Below are positions 35,217-46,421 of a stretch of 64,000 bases of DNA, piece by piece. Origin of the DNA: Quercus robur. Taxonomy: Eukaryota; Streptophyta; Magnoliopsida; Fagales; Fagaceae. Numbering within the stretch: the stretch's first letter is position 1; every line of letters starts with the position of its first letter. The position numbers and the translations under genes were made by a program. The stretch is taken from assembly GCF_932294415.1 (NCBI RefSeq), contig NC_065541.1:53422290-53486289 (forward strand), in the 5' to 3' direction. Below the pieces are notes generated by a model, which saw nothing but the letters and a program-made list of their open reading frames with translations, was not told the origin of the DNA and searched no databases.

Positions 35217-35758
35217 TGATGATGTCGAAAAATCACTAGTGAGCCACACAGTCCTTGCACGCTCACAACAATACCTGCACAATAAAAAAAAAGACCTTAC
35301 AGAGAACACCAGTGTGGTGCCGGCCGAATACCCTTCGAAGGTCAAGTTAGAATCTTTTCGGAATTCTAGAGTGCCAGAGCTGTGATTAATTATGCGTACC
35401 TGTTTAATGAGGGTCTTTGGGATTTTATAGTAGTGTAGAGCCAAACTCCTATATTTGTGTAACAAGTCTTTTCCTTATAGGAAAGATCTCCATTATTGTG
35501 CGTATATTCCAGAATCCTCCTCATGTTAGAAATTCTATTTATATTGGGACTCTATAGACTAGGGTTAGTCGTGAGACGCAAGTCGTTTCCATTTAGGGTT
35601 TCTTGGAGACCACATAATGACCGATTGAGTGCCACGTGGTCTTTTGATCCGTCCACCCTGTGTTCGTTCACATAGGATCCGTTCACTATTAGCCCATTTG
35701 TCTAGCACTGTCAAGTCCATCTAAGTGGATCCGTCACCTCCAATTTTCTCTCTCTTCA
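35217..35758 (-). repeat. LTR of second Tat element (3' LTR)
   Basis: Minus strand TGAAGAGAGAG...CATCATCA, 542 bp. A purine-rich gggtgaggggg tract at about 35761-35776 (minus) precedes it, as expected for a 3' LTR. Confidence 0.85.
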
Positions 35759-35953
35759 GTTGCCCCCTCACCCCATGGGTCCATGACCTCTGAGTGGAAG
35801 GACCCGTGGGTTGACGGTTCAATCCGGCCTTTTAAGGAACACCCCTAGCCTTGACAAGCTAGCCTAAGATCATTAATAACGAAGGACACTTGGCGTTTAC
35901 TGAATGGTCGCTCACTTGAATCAAAGCATCCCTTCGTCTTCCATGTTGTTCCC

Positions 35954-35963
35954 TTTATATAAA
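35954..35963 (+). promoter_or_regulatory. TATA box of second antisense gene
   Basis: TTTATATAAA, about 200 bp from the LTR edge and 260 bp before the antisense ATG: the same placement as the TATA box of the intact Tat element. Confidence 0.6.
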
Positions 35964-36221
35964 CCAAACTCTCTTCCTCTCATTTCTTTACTTTCTATTG
36001 AAATCTATGATCAGAGCGCACCTGACATCAATGTCAGACGATCATATAGTTTAGCTGTTGCATCCGTCATCACCGCCTCTTTACCGTCCAACTTCAACCT
36101 AGTAAGCATTCTTTTCCCTCTACTTAAAATTTTTATACACTTTTTATTTTTCTAGACTTTGTACTACTGTCATCCATTATAGACCCGTCAGAATTTTAGG
36201 ATTTACTGTCACTTGTAGGTC

Positions 36222-38467
36222 ATGTCTTGTGCGTCGAGTAACCAGTTGTTTGTCCGCGACGGGGCTGGCTACGATGAAGTGTACCCGTCAGGTCACAAAG
36301 ACCTTGACAGTCCGAGTGAAGAGAGGAGTCCATCAGCCAGTTCTCCTTCCTCAAGAGATGAGGGTTTGGAGACGGAAAGGCTAGAGGATGATGACGTTGT
36401 AGATGATGCTGAACCCCCAATCCAATCCGTCATAGGTCCAGATGGACTCAGGGAGTTCATCATGTTACCCAAATGGACCGTCAATGACTTTACCTCTACA
36501 ATTAAAGAATCTCACTTTAAAACACTTAGGGAGAAGTACCAAATACCCGTCAACGTACCCCTTCGTCTACCCTACATGTTAGAAAAGTGTTACTACAAGG
36601 GCGTTGAGGGCGTTGGGGTCTATGAGCAGATGCTGAAGGCAGGGCTCAGATTCCCCCTAATTTCACTTCACCGTCAACTGCTTTAGTATCTAGGTTTGGC
36701 CGTCACCCAGATCTCCCCAAATGCCTGGAGGGTCTTCCTCGGCGTGGAGGTTTTGTATGAGGTCATGTCTGATGGAGCACGAAGGCTGACGATGAAAGAA
36801 TTCTTTCACTGTTACTATCCAAATGAGATTGCTCAGTCAAAAGGCATGTATAGCTTTGTGCCTAGGAGCCCGTTGTTGAGGCTTGTGTGTGAGACCCCCA
36901 ACTACAATAGGAACTAGAAGAGTCGGTATTTTTTCATGGAAGGTGATGAATGGATGTGTTATCCTGGTGACACAGATTATATGCCCGTCGACAAAACATG
37001 GGGCATACTGCCCCTGTCTAGTATGAATCTGTCTATATACAGTATATAGTTTTTAATTATTATATCACTAACCGTCTTCTTTTATAGTTTGAGACCGTCC
37101 ACAAGTTTCTCTAGTGGAGTGGAGCTTTTTGGAAAGGATTTTTAGCAAAACTAAGTTAGAGGAGAGACATGGGCAAAGTTGGTCACGCTAGACACCCTCC
37201 ATTAGTACTGTGACGGGCCAAAACCAACAATAGCCGCTCGTCGATACAACGCTCAAGTTCGTCAACATAAGTCCGTCACCCTATCTTTGGGTTTCTTGGT
37301 TTGTACTTTATTTCACTCTAACCATTCGTCTTCCTTTGTGTAGAAATAAATGCTACCAAGAGAAGGGCCGTTATCAAACAACAGACAATTAAAAAGAAAG
37401 AGGAGGGACAACTCCCTAAGGAGACGGGTTCATCCAACCCATCCACAAAAAGAAAGTTGCCAGAGAAGCAAGGTCGTCTCCCCAAGAAGCCCAAAACCAT
37501 CTTGCAGCCCGTCGTAGGACTTGAGGCTAAGGGCAAGAAGACGGTTACCCCTACCAAGCATGGAGTAGGAAAGGGTTTTATGAAGGGCCTGTCTCCTACC
37601 CAAGAAAAGCCACCCGTCCTCCTCCATGAGGATTCTAAATATGCTTTGGAGAAACTTTCGTCTATCATAACGTCCGACGACTATGAGGACTTAAGCAACC
37701 ATGCTACGGAAGCCATAGGGGAGGCGGGGCTTTTTTGTATTGCTCAGGTAAGTTACATCCGTCCACATCCTATCCTTCCCGTCCACTTACCTCCGTCACT
37801 AACCACCTTTGTTTTCAGGCGATGATGATGATGAAGGGGTTGATGGGACGATGCCTAAACCACGAGACAGCGCTGGATCGTGTAAGGGCGAGGGCCAATG
37901 AGACAGAGGACGAGTTGAACGGTCTTAAGGCTTAGAAGGTTGGCATGGAGAAAAAATTTGATACGTTGGAGAAGGTCAGGAAAGAACTTGAGGAACATAT
38001 GGAGACGATGAGAAAGGTCCTAGAGGATAAAGAGAAAGAGATCAAGGATGCCAAGGACCAACTCCGTCAGGCAAAGGAGGCGGCGATATGTGAATATCGC
38101 AACTCTGACGCCCTCCTAGAGGAGCTTGGGACCTCCTATGCAGATGGCTTCTCGATAACACTATTCGTCAGGCCAAGAAAGCTTATCCTGACCTTAACTT
38201 TTCTCAACTCAACATTGATGCCCAAGCCCAAGCCACTGCTCAGCCCGTCGCCTCTAAGAGTATGGAGGATTTGTTTGCTGATGATGTAGCTTTTGGCGAC
38301 GAAGAGTCAACTCCTATTCAAAGCCAAGCCCAGCCCGTCGATGGTGATGCCTGTCAGCTCGAGAACGTTGTCCAGGATAATGTTGAAAATACCCCCCCCC
38401 TCATTAGTGTTTTTTTTTTTTTTTTTTTTTTTAATAGAATTGTAACTATTTGGGGAACAGCCTTTTA
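36222..38467 (+). pseudogene. Broken copy of the Tat antisense gene
   Basis: Homologous in layout to the 14120-16553 gene. A likely 5' UTR intron (36102-36218) precedes the ATG at 36222. An acidic Ser-rich N-terminus leads into a PF04195-like domain (FKTLREKYQIP and following). In-frame TAG stops occur at 36684, 36915 and 37933. Each can be explained by one C-to-T change on one strand (from CAG or TGG). Later exons (about 37346-37747 and 37820-38290) encode a Lys-rich linker and then a coiled coil. A T-run near 38407-38431 lies at the end. Confidence 0.75.
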
Positions 38468-38589
38468 ACTTATCCGTCATTCGTGGCATGTAAGACATTT
38501 CCCTTTAAGGGTTTTAAGTAATATCTACTTATTCTATTGTCTGTCTACTTTTATGACTTTGAACATGTAGTTAGTGATTAAATAAAACC

Positions 38590-39400
38590 ATCTTTTAGAT
38601 GGATCCGTCTTCTGATGAATGTGTAGTGTCAGTTTTAACTTTACCATGAACCCGTCTACTATAAGGATCTTATAATTATCCTCTTCAAGGAGCCCGTTCA
38701 CTTGCGGACCCATCTATTATATGGACCTGATAGTTATCATCCTTTAGGATGAGTCCGTCCATTCATGGACTAGTTATCATCTTTTTAGGATGAGTTCGTT
38801 CATTTATGGACAAGTAACATTAATCCAACTTTAAGTTGTATCCGTCCACAATATGGACTAGTTATCATCATTTTAGGATGAGTTCGTCCACTGGTGGACT
38901 GGCAACATTAATCCATCCATAAGTTGGATCCGTCCACTATATGGACTTTATTTTGAATTTCTAAATGGAATCCATCCACTTTGCGGATTTTATAATTTAA
39001 ATCCATCCACTTTCTATGCTTATCTGCTAGCTTTATTTTATTCATGATTATAACGGGTCTGTTCTGTTGAACCCGTCCACCGTGTGGGCTAGAAACCGTT
39101 GATTCTAACTTGTATGCTCCTGTCTATTTTATGGACTTGATAACATTTTATCTTTCCTGGATGAATCCGTTCATTATAGGAACTTAATGATTTTTATCCT
39201 TCTTGGTTGAATCCGTCCGATTTAAGGACTTAAATAATTTTTCCTTTTCAAGGACTTCAGAATATTTCATCCTCCTGGCATGAACCGTCCATTTTATTGG
39301 ACTTCGTAATAGACCCGTCCACTTGTTGGACTAATATTTTCACCCTCCTAGGATTAATTCGTCCGCTTTATGGACTTGATAAAATTTCGTAGAAAAAACA
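38590..39400. repeat. Degenerate tandem repeats with GTCCAC/ATGGAC core
   Basis: Many variants of (a)tccgtccact..atggact and tagttatcatcttttaggatgag recur at irregular short spacing. The array lies between pol and the antisense gene, as in the intact Tat element. The GGATCCGT / CCGTCCAC words also occur in this element's own LTR. Confidence 0.75.
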
Positions 39401-39546
39401 CTAGTCATATGCGAATACTCCTCTTATTATATAGTCTTTCATTCATAGGAGAGTAATTCTCCAGGGAGAAGCTTAAAAAGATACTTAAAAAACATTGTAG
39501 CAAAAATAAATTGTCTAAATAGTGAACTGAAAAACTGGAAAATGTA

Positions 39547-40028
39547 GCAAAAATTAACTAAAACTAAATTGGAGGTCTGGTGGATGTTGCTCTCCACGTC
39601 GTCATCTCTACTGGTAGTACTTCCGTAGGTGCTCAGCATTTCATGGATGTTGCAATTCTCACCCGTCTAGCGTCTCAAGGTGGTAGGTGCCTTTCCCTTG
39701 CCATGATGTAACTCTGTAAGGTCCTTCCCAATTAGGGTCGAGCTTTCCTTAGGTAGGATCTTTAGCGACGCCTATTACCTTCCTCAAGCAAAAATTAACT
39801 AAAAGTAAACTGGAGGTCTGGTGGATATTGCTCTCTACGTTGTCATCTCTACTGGTAGTACTTCCGTAGGTGCTTAGCGTTCCATGGATGTTGCAATTCT
39901 TGCCCGTCTAGCATCTCAAGGTGATAGGTGCCTTTCCTTTGCCATGATGTAACTCTATAAGGTCCTTCCCAATTGGGGCCGAGTTTTCCTTGGGTAGGAT
40001 CTTTAGCGGCGCTCATTACCTTCCTCAA
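39547..40028 (-). repeat. Tandem duplication of the pol 3' end, 241 bp
   Basis: 39547-39787 and 39788-40028 are near copies covering the integrase C-terminus and the start of the downstream region. The outer copy is more diverged. Confidence 0.85.
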
Positions 40029-41490
40029 AACAAGGTCTCTGACTTGGAAGTCTCTATGTCTAACTTTGGAGTTGTAGTGTTTCGCCATGAGGTTCTGGTA
40101 TCGTGCCAACCTTTGCTCAACTGTTGCCTGGACCTCATCCACCAGATCAAGTTGCAGGCGTATAGCTTCATCATTCTTGTTCTCCTCATAGTTCTCCACC
40201 TGGTAGCTTGTGAGCCCTACTTTTGCTGGGATGACTGCCTCGCTTCCGTATGCTAGTCGAAATGGTGTCTCCCCCGTAGGTGTCCTTGTTGTTGTCTGGT
40301 ATGCCCATAAAACACTTGGTTGTTCGTCTGACCATATGCCCTTTGCCCCCTCTAGCCAAGTCTTGATGATCTTGAACAAAGATTGGTTCATAACTTCAAC
40401 CTGTCCATTAGCTTGTGGGTGGGCACGTGACGAGTAGTGGTTCTTGATTACTAGTTCCAAACAAAAGTCTTTGAATGCGCCGTTGTCAAAGTGCTTTTCG
40501 TTGTCCAAGACAAGCACCCTGGGTATCCCATATCTACAAATGATGCTCTTCCAGACAAAACTCCGAATATTCTTTTCCATGATAGTGGCTAAGGCTTCTG
40601 CTTCCACCCATTTGGTGAAGTAGTCAGTGCCAACTACTAGTAACTTTAGCTGCTTGACTGCTATTAGGAAGGGGCCCATGATATCTAATCCCCATTGAGC
40701 GAACGGCCACGGGGCTGTCATAGGGGTGAGTTCCTTGGACGGTTGTCTGATGATGTTGCCGAATCTCTAGCACTTGTCGCAAGCTTTGACATAAGTTTGC
40801 TCATCCTTCTGCATAGTAGGCCAGTAGTATCCTGCTCGAATCAGCTTGTGCCCCCGAGTGGTTTCCGCAGATCCCCTCATGGACCTCTCTCATGATGTAA
40901 TCTGCCTCCTCGGGGCCCAAACACCTTAGGTACGGACAGGAGAAATCTCTTTTGTATAAGACATCTTTTATTAGAACAAACCGCAATGCTTGGATCTTCA
41001 ATTTTCTAGCGGCATCCTTCCCGTCCGGTAGCATGCCGTTCCTTAGGTAGGAGACTAATGGAGTGGTCCAGTTGCTTTCAGAACCTATTTCTTGCACACT
41101 CGTAACCTCATCTATGAGTGAAGAGATTTGGACGAAAGATAGTATCTGATCAGGGACGAGCATGTATTTTGCTGAGGCGGCCTAAGCTAGTCAATCGGCA
41201 CACTCGTTCTCCTCCCTTAGGATTTGGAAGAATTTGATTTAGAGATTGCCAATTCGACCCTTCACCTCCTCAAGGTACTTCCTCCTTTTGTTCTTGCATT
41301 CGTAGTTGCCATTAATCTGACTGGTTACCACTTGGGAGTCGCAGTATACGACCATGTTTTCAGCTCCTGCAGCTTTCGCAAGGTCCAAACGTGCCACTAA
41401 AGCTTCATATTCTGCTTCATTATTGGTCGTAGGACAGTCCAGGCAGATCATGCACTCGATCTTATATGAGTTAATAGTGAACGGATCCAC
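39849..41490 (-). pseudogene. Archaeal-type RNase H and integrase remnant
   Basis: Minus strand. An RNase H fragment (41490-41239, with TNNEAEYEAL), a damaged HHCC module (41163-40801) and a DDE integrase core with C-terminal domain (40721-39849) lie in pol order. A TAG at 40769-40767 interrupts the zinc module where CAG is expected, and the module also has a frame disturbance. The homology begins abruptly within the RNase H next to the inverted LTR. Confidence 0.85.
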
Positions 41491-41495
41491 TTATA

Positions 41496-42030
41496 TGAGA
41501 AAATTGGAGGTGACGGATCCACTTAGATGGACTTGACAGTGCTAGACAAATGGGCTAATAGTAAACGGATCCTATGTGAACGGACACAGGGTGGACGGAT
41601 CAAAAGGACACGTGGCACTCAATTGGTCATTATGTGGTCTCCAAGAAACCCTAAATGGAAATGACTTGTGTCTCACGACTAACCCTAGTCTATAGAGTCC
41701 CAATATGAATAGAATTCTAACATAAGAAGGATTCTAGAATATACGCACATTAATGGAGATCTTCCCTATAAGGAAAAGACTTGTTACGCAAGCATAGGAG
41801 TTTGGCTTTACACTACTATAAAAACCCAAAGACCCTTATTAAAAAGGTACGCATAATTGATCCTAGTTCTGCCACTCTAGAGTTGCAAAAAGATTCTAAC
41901 TTAACCTTCGGAGGGTATTCGGTCGGCACCACACCGGTGTTCTCTGTAAGGTCTTTTCTTTTTGTTGTGTAGGTATTGTTGCGAGCGTGCAAGGACTGTG
42001 TGGCTCACTGGTGATTTTTCGGCATCATCA
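41496..42030 (+). repeat. Inverted LTR copy of second Tat element
   Basis: Plus-strand TGAGAAAATTGG...CATCATCA, 535 bp. It corresponds to the full 35217-35758 LTR in reverse orientation, apart from about 7 bp missing near the first bases. It is immediately followed by ATTTC. Confidence 0.85.
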
Positions 42031-42035
42031 ATTTC

Positions 42036-43758
42036 ATTGGGTGCTTTTCTCCTTTAGACTTTCGACTTGAGAGTATAGGCATGTGCTCTCTTGGAAAAAC
42101 CATGTCCTGCAATTTGATGACACGCTTTGTCCTTTTTAAATTAAAATTGTTAAAGAGTTACATTCAAATTAACATATTTTATAATTGATGGCTAAAATTT
42201 AGCTCATTGTAGTTTAGTTCAATTGTAATTTAATTCTACGGATTTTTTAACTATTATATTTTGATCTTTAAAATTTAAATTTAAATAAAATTATTAACAA
42301 TTCTTTGGATAGAACTCATAAAGATTTCATTTTTATTGTAAGGGAGTTCAAACATAACAACTAAAAATTGGAAAAAGTTTAGCTCCAAATCGATTTAGAG
42401 TTATCTTCCTTCGAATTACTTTGGTAATTGATAAGATCATTAATGTTTAATTTTAGTAACATGATTTTTTTTAATGAGTTATATGACTTATTTAAATAAT
42501 GTACATAAATGATTTTATAAATAGTCATATAGTGGGTTAGAAAAGATAGCTACAAATTAGTTTGAAGCTAAACTTTCTCCTTACAAATAAAGACTAAATT
42601 ATCATAACTCAAAAATCATAGGTAGATGAGTTGTTCTAAGGCCATAACTTTATTTTGCTACAATTTTGCCACAACTCTGATGTGACAGATTGTGACTGAC
42701 TACCTGTTACTTTCATATAAATTCACTATTTTTTGTCAATCACTCGTAATCTATCATATCAGAGTAATAACTAGTATCAAAGTCGTAACAATAAAATTGA
42801 CTAATTTTAGTACCATATAAAAAGTGACAACTATCATACGTGATGGATTGTGATTGGCTGCTTGATTATTCCACATAGATAGACTGTTTTTTCTCTATTA
42901 TTCACAATTCGTGACAAAAGTTATAATTTTTTTCGTGTTACTAAGTGTGGGTTTGGATACTAATGAAAAATTAAAATTATTTTACTATTTAGCTTATTTT
43001 TGTTACTATTCATGAACCCACTGTACTTTTTGATTATATTTATAGGCTATGCTTTACTATTTTAACTAATTTTTACCTTTATTTACAGTATTTTTAGAAA
43101 TAAATTTTCAATTTCAAGAAAATAAACTTATTTAAATAGAGCCTAAATTTTTTTCATAATAATTGAGGTTAGTGCCGTACATCATACGAAAGAGAAAAAA
43201 TTCTAATGCGCGTGGCGAGTCTTGATTTGAGCACAGCTACAACGTTTGGCACACGCACACGTGGTCGAGGTGGGTGACTTGGATTAAATTCTGCATAGTG
43301 GAACATGTGCCTTGTCAGACTTCAAAAGTCTTCCTCCCCCCATGTTTTGGTTTTGATTTATGCATATACTACGAAAAGACACCCCAAAAAGAATTTTGAG
43401 AGAAAAAAAGTAGAGCAAGAATCACGACTTGTGAAGGACTTACTCAAGATTCCACCTTTTGGACCAAGGCATTCCCATTTCAACTAAACAATATTTCAAT
43501 ATACTCAACAAAGTTTTACAATTGATTGGTTTTTGATTGTACAAGTGAAAATGATGATAGAGATGACCCATAGGAAGTGAGAAAATTTGTATACACAATA
43601 CTTAAACAAATAGAGAATTGATGTGAAAGTGATAGAAAAATTATAGTGGATCATATTAGATATGTGACAAAAATTATAATATGAAGGTTGTTGTAGCATA
43701 ATTGGGGTGAGTTTAGCATCACTATTTAGTATTGGCTTTTAACTTTTATGTTTAATTT
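42036..43758. other. AT-rich spacer
   Basis: No gene recognised. It contains the foldback hairpin at about 42640-42800. The 43305-43487 open stretch has no recognisable features. Confidence 0.4.
42640..42800. repeat. Foldback hairpin, possible small MITE
   Basis: ACTCTGATgtgacagattgtgac (about 42674) pairs with atctatcatATCAGAGT (ending 42765) around a loop of about 35 nt. The pairing continues weakly outward. Confidence 0.5.
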
Positions 43759-43767
43759 TTTAAACAT

Positions 43768-43961
43768 TGTCAACAGGGACTTGACTCAGTTGGTAAGATT
43801 CAGACGCTTCGTTTAACTCATCTAGGTTCGAGTCCTGCTGTCAGCAGGAGTCTATTTGTGGGCATCCAGATGAGTTGGCTGAGCCTGTCCAACTTTAGCA
43901 CCCTGTCCAGGAGCTAGCATAACCTAGCGAACTCCTTGTTTTTTTAACCAAAAAAAAAAAA
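43768..43961 (+). mobile_element. tRNA-derived SINE
   Basis: An A box in gactcagttggtaaga and a perfect B box GGTTCGAGTCC at 43825-43835 form an internal Pol III promoter, and a T/A-rich tail follows. The flanks repeat TTTAAACAT (43759-43767, 43962-43970). It is too long, and lacks the folding, for a real tRNA gene. Confidence 0.8.
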
Positions 43962-43970
43962 TTTAAACAT

Positions 43971-44894
43971 CATTTTTTAAAGATATTTTAGTATACTCTC
44001 AACAAAAAAAATTAGATATATTGTTTCTAAACAGCTATGGATACTTAGTATATTGCGAATCGTTTTTTTGAAAACCTTTGTATACTGCGAATCTAAACCT
44101 TACATTCCTTCAAATTAAAAAAAAAAAAAAAAAACCGTAGCAAAATTTCTTGTCAAATAATTGAAGTAATTTCACGTAACTCTACTAGTCTTATCCAGTT
44201 ATCTATATGTAGCATTTAAGCAAGATTGGGAAACAGCCAGAGCTGCAAAAAGCGAATCGGGCATGAGATTCTCTACCTTAAAAACACACACACTCAACGA
44301 CACATACACTCTTACACTCATAGGAATCTCCCAGAATCCACTTTTTACCGTTGAGTTCATTTGCCGCCAAAACTAACAAGCATCTTCAACCGTCTGATCA
44401 TAATAAAAAACCTCTCTTAAATTCTGTGGGGGGCCCTTTCACTTTGTGGGACCCTTCACCGAATACGATTCCACCCCAATTCCAATGGGCTAGGGAAGAG
44501 AAGAGAGGAGAAGAGAGTGAACGGTCTTCGTTCCATCCTCATTTCTCACTTCTCTCATCCCCACCAACACAAAAGCTCAAAGGTCCCAACTCACCCCTCA
44601 AGTCTTCTTTGACAGCTTTGAGTCCATCGAAAGCAATTCTGATTCTAAGAAGGGGTAGTTTTTGTATTTTTTTGTGAATCTTGCTTTCAAAACTTGCTCT
44701 TTCTTGGAAATTCCTTATCTGGGTCTTCGTCAAAACTTCACTTCCTGTCAGTTTAGTCGCCAAAAAGAAAAAAAAGGAAAAAAAAAAAAGTTTTCATCTT
44801 GTTTTGCCTGTTGGAGTTGTTGCTGTTTTTCCATCTTGGTTTTTGCTTGTGGACTTTGTGTGGTTTTTTTTTGAGAATTGGGAAGTTGGAGTTA
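43971..44894. other. Promoter and 5' UTR region of the RING-H2 gene
   Basis: AT-rich, then from about 44430 pyrimidine-rich with mixed open frames that I take for 5' UTR. No separate gene is supported. Confidence 0.4.
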
Positions 44895-46421
44895 ATGGGT
44901 ACAGGTATGAATTTGATTACCACTATTATTGGGTTTGGGATGAGTGCAACATTTATTGTATTTGTCTGCACAAGAATAATCTGTGGGAGGCTCCGCAGGG
45001 TCGAATCGAGACCCATGTTCGAGATTGAATCAAGGATTGATCTTGAACAGGTATCATACTATACTTTAGCTCTTTATGCCTTCATTTTTTTGGTAGGTAC
45101 CTTGTAAGAATAGCGGATTTGGGAATTTGACTATTTGTCTCAATTTTTGTGTCTACACTAAGTGTTGTAGTGAATCGTGCTTGACGTGTTTTAGTTAGTA
45201 TACACGCTTTATGTAAAGTGTAGTGACTAAGATCAATCTGCAACTTTGTACCTTAATAGCTTTGTGGATATGTCCTTCAGTTCATGTTTCTATTATGTTC
45301 TGATTCTTATGTCAATTTCACGATTGCTTGGACGCAATTGCGCAGTGAAGTATTGAAGAAGTGAATTTTAAAAAATTAATAATTAGTACTAGTACAGTGT
45401 AAAAGGGAGTGATAAACACATTAGCTGAAAGAGAAAGATAACAACAAAATCTGGGGGAGATTTGGGAGCATCTCATGTAATCTTGTTTATTCACCTGTCA
45501 TAGTTACTTGTAAAGATAGTTTTCTTGTTAATTATTGACTGAATGTTCTTCACAACATTGACAAGAATAAAGAAAATACCAACTACTGTTGGTGAACCTT
45601 AAGCCTGTATTTTTTTCTTCCCACTCACAAATTGAGTGACTTAATAGGACTAATTCATAAGAAAGTTGCACTTTCCTTCGTATTCCTTTCAATGTGATTG
45701 TATTGTAGTTGAGGTTGGAGCATTGGTTTTTAAATTTTCACTATTTGCTGACAGCCAGAGCCTCGGGCTGGTGGCCTTGAACAAGGTTTGGTTGCTGCAA
45801 TCCCTACAATGAAGTTCAACCGTGAGGCTTTCAGTTCTATGGAAGATCCACAGTAAGTTTAGCTGCCAATATTTGTGGTCATTAAATAAGAACTTATTCA
45901 CCTCAACATTCATGTGTTAATTTTTGGTAATATTCATTGAAGAGACTTTTGTTTCTCTTTTAGCCTCTTCAACATTTAGGAACTTCTTGTTTTTTCAGTG
46001 TAAGTGATTGGTGTTTAGTCCTCTTTGATATAGATAAAGTTGAGGTTAGTCCATTTGCTCCTGCAGGTGCTCAATATGTTTGGCGGAGTACCAAGAGAAA
46101 GAAGTATTACGAATAATGCCAAAATGCGGCCACACTTTTCATCTCTCTTGCATTGATGTGTGGCTAAGAAGGCAGTCCACGTGTCCTGTCTGTCGTCTAC
46201 CTTTACAAGATTCTATTAGACCGAAACCTATGAGGCCACTTATGTTTGATATAACTCAGCCTTTTGATAATTCTGAGGTCTCTATGGACCATTTTGAGCA
46301 ATGGCTGCTACCAGGCCCTCATCGTTCAGGAGGGAATGTAAGTAATCAAGCACATGTTGTGTCTGTTCCTGTGAATCCTCCAGAACCAACAGTTTCTGGA
46401 GAAGAAGAAAGAAGACAATGA
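44895..46421 (+). CDS. RING-H2 membrane-anchored E3 ubiquitin ligase (ATL-like)
   Basis: Three exons: 44895-45050, 45755-45852 and 46067-46421, 609 nt, 202 residues, with GT-AG borders and matching phases. A hydrophobic segment at about residues 6-26 ([17 protein letters not shown]) should anchor the protein in a membrane. The RING-H2 finger runs from Cys86 to Cys127 in the order C-x2-C, C-x-H, H-x2-C, C-x2-C, with the Trp of IDVWL that contacts E2 enzymes. This small one-TM RING-H2 design is that of the plant ATL family, which ubiquitinates substrates at endomembranes; the substrate cannot be inferred. The C-terminal 60 residues are polar and probably disordered. Start: first ATG followed by the membrane segment. 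Confidence 0.85.

Larger units (their letters stand above)
35217..42030 (-). mobile_element. Decayed Tat element with inverted LTRs
   Basis: The left LTR (35217-35758) is in minus orientation and the right LTR (41496-42030) in plus orientation, so the two are inverted and both U5 ends face outward. They are roughly 92-93% identical by eye. Immediately outside both termini is ATTTC (35212-35216, 42031-42035), a 5-bp target duplication. Inside, in minus orientation, lie archaeal-type RNase H and integrase remnants, a duplicated pol end, a repeat array and, on the plus strand, a broken copy of the Tat antisense gene. Gag, protease and reverse transcriptase are absent. Confidence 0.85.

Noticed and set aside
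35199-35465. Matching small ORFs at 35199-35465 (-) and 41781-41972 (+)
   Set aside because: Both lie in the LTRs of the second Tat element; their similarity reflects the LTR copy and not a gene family.
41496-42030. Right LTR as an independent solo LTR
   Set aside because: A solo LTR would have its own duplication on both sides. Here ATTTC appears only at the outer edge and pairs with the outer edge of the other LTR.
43768-43961. Possible tRNA genes at 43768, 56538 and 31532
   Set aside because: They have A and B box words but no cloverleaf, are over 100 bp long and have A/T tails and target duplications; SINEs fit.
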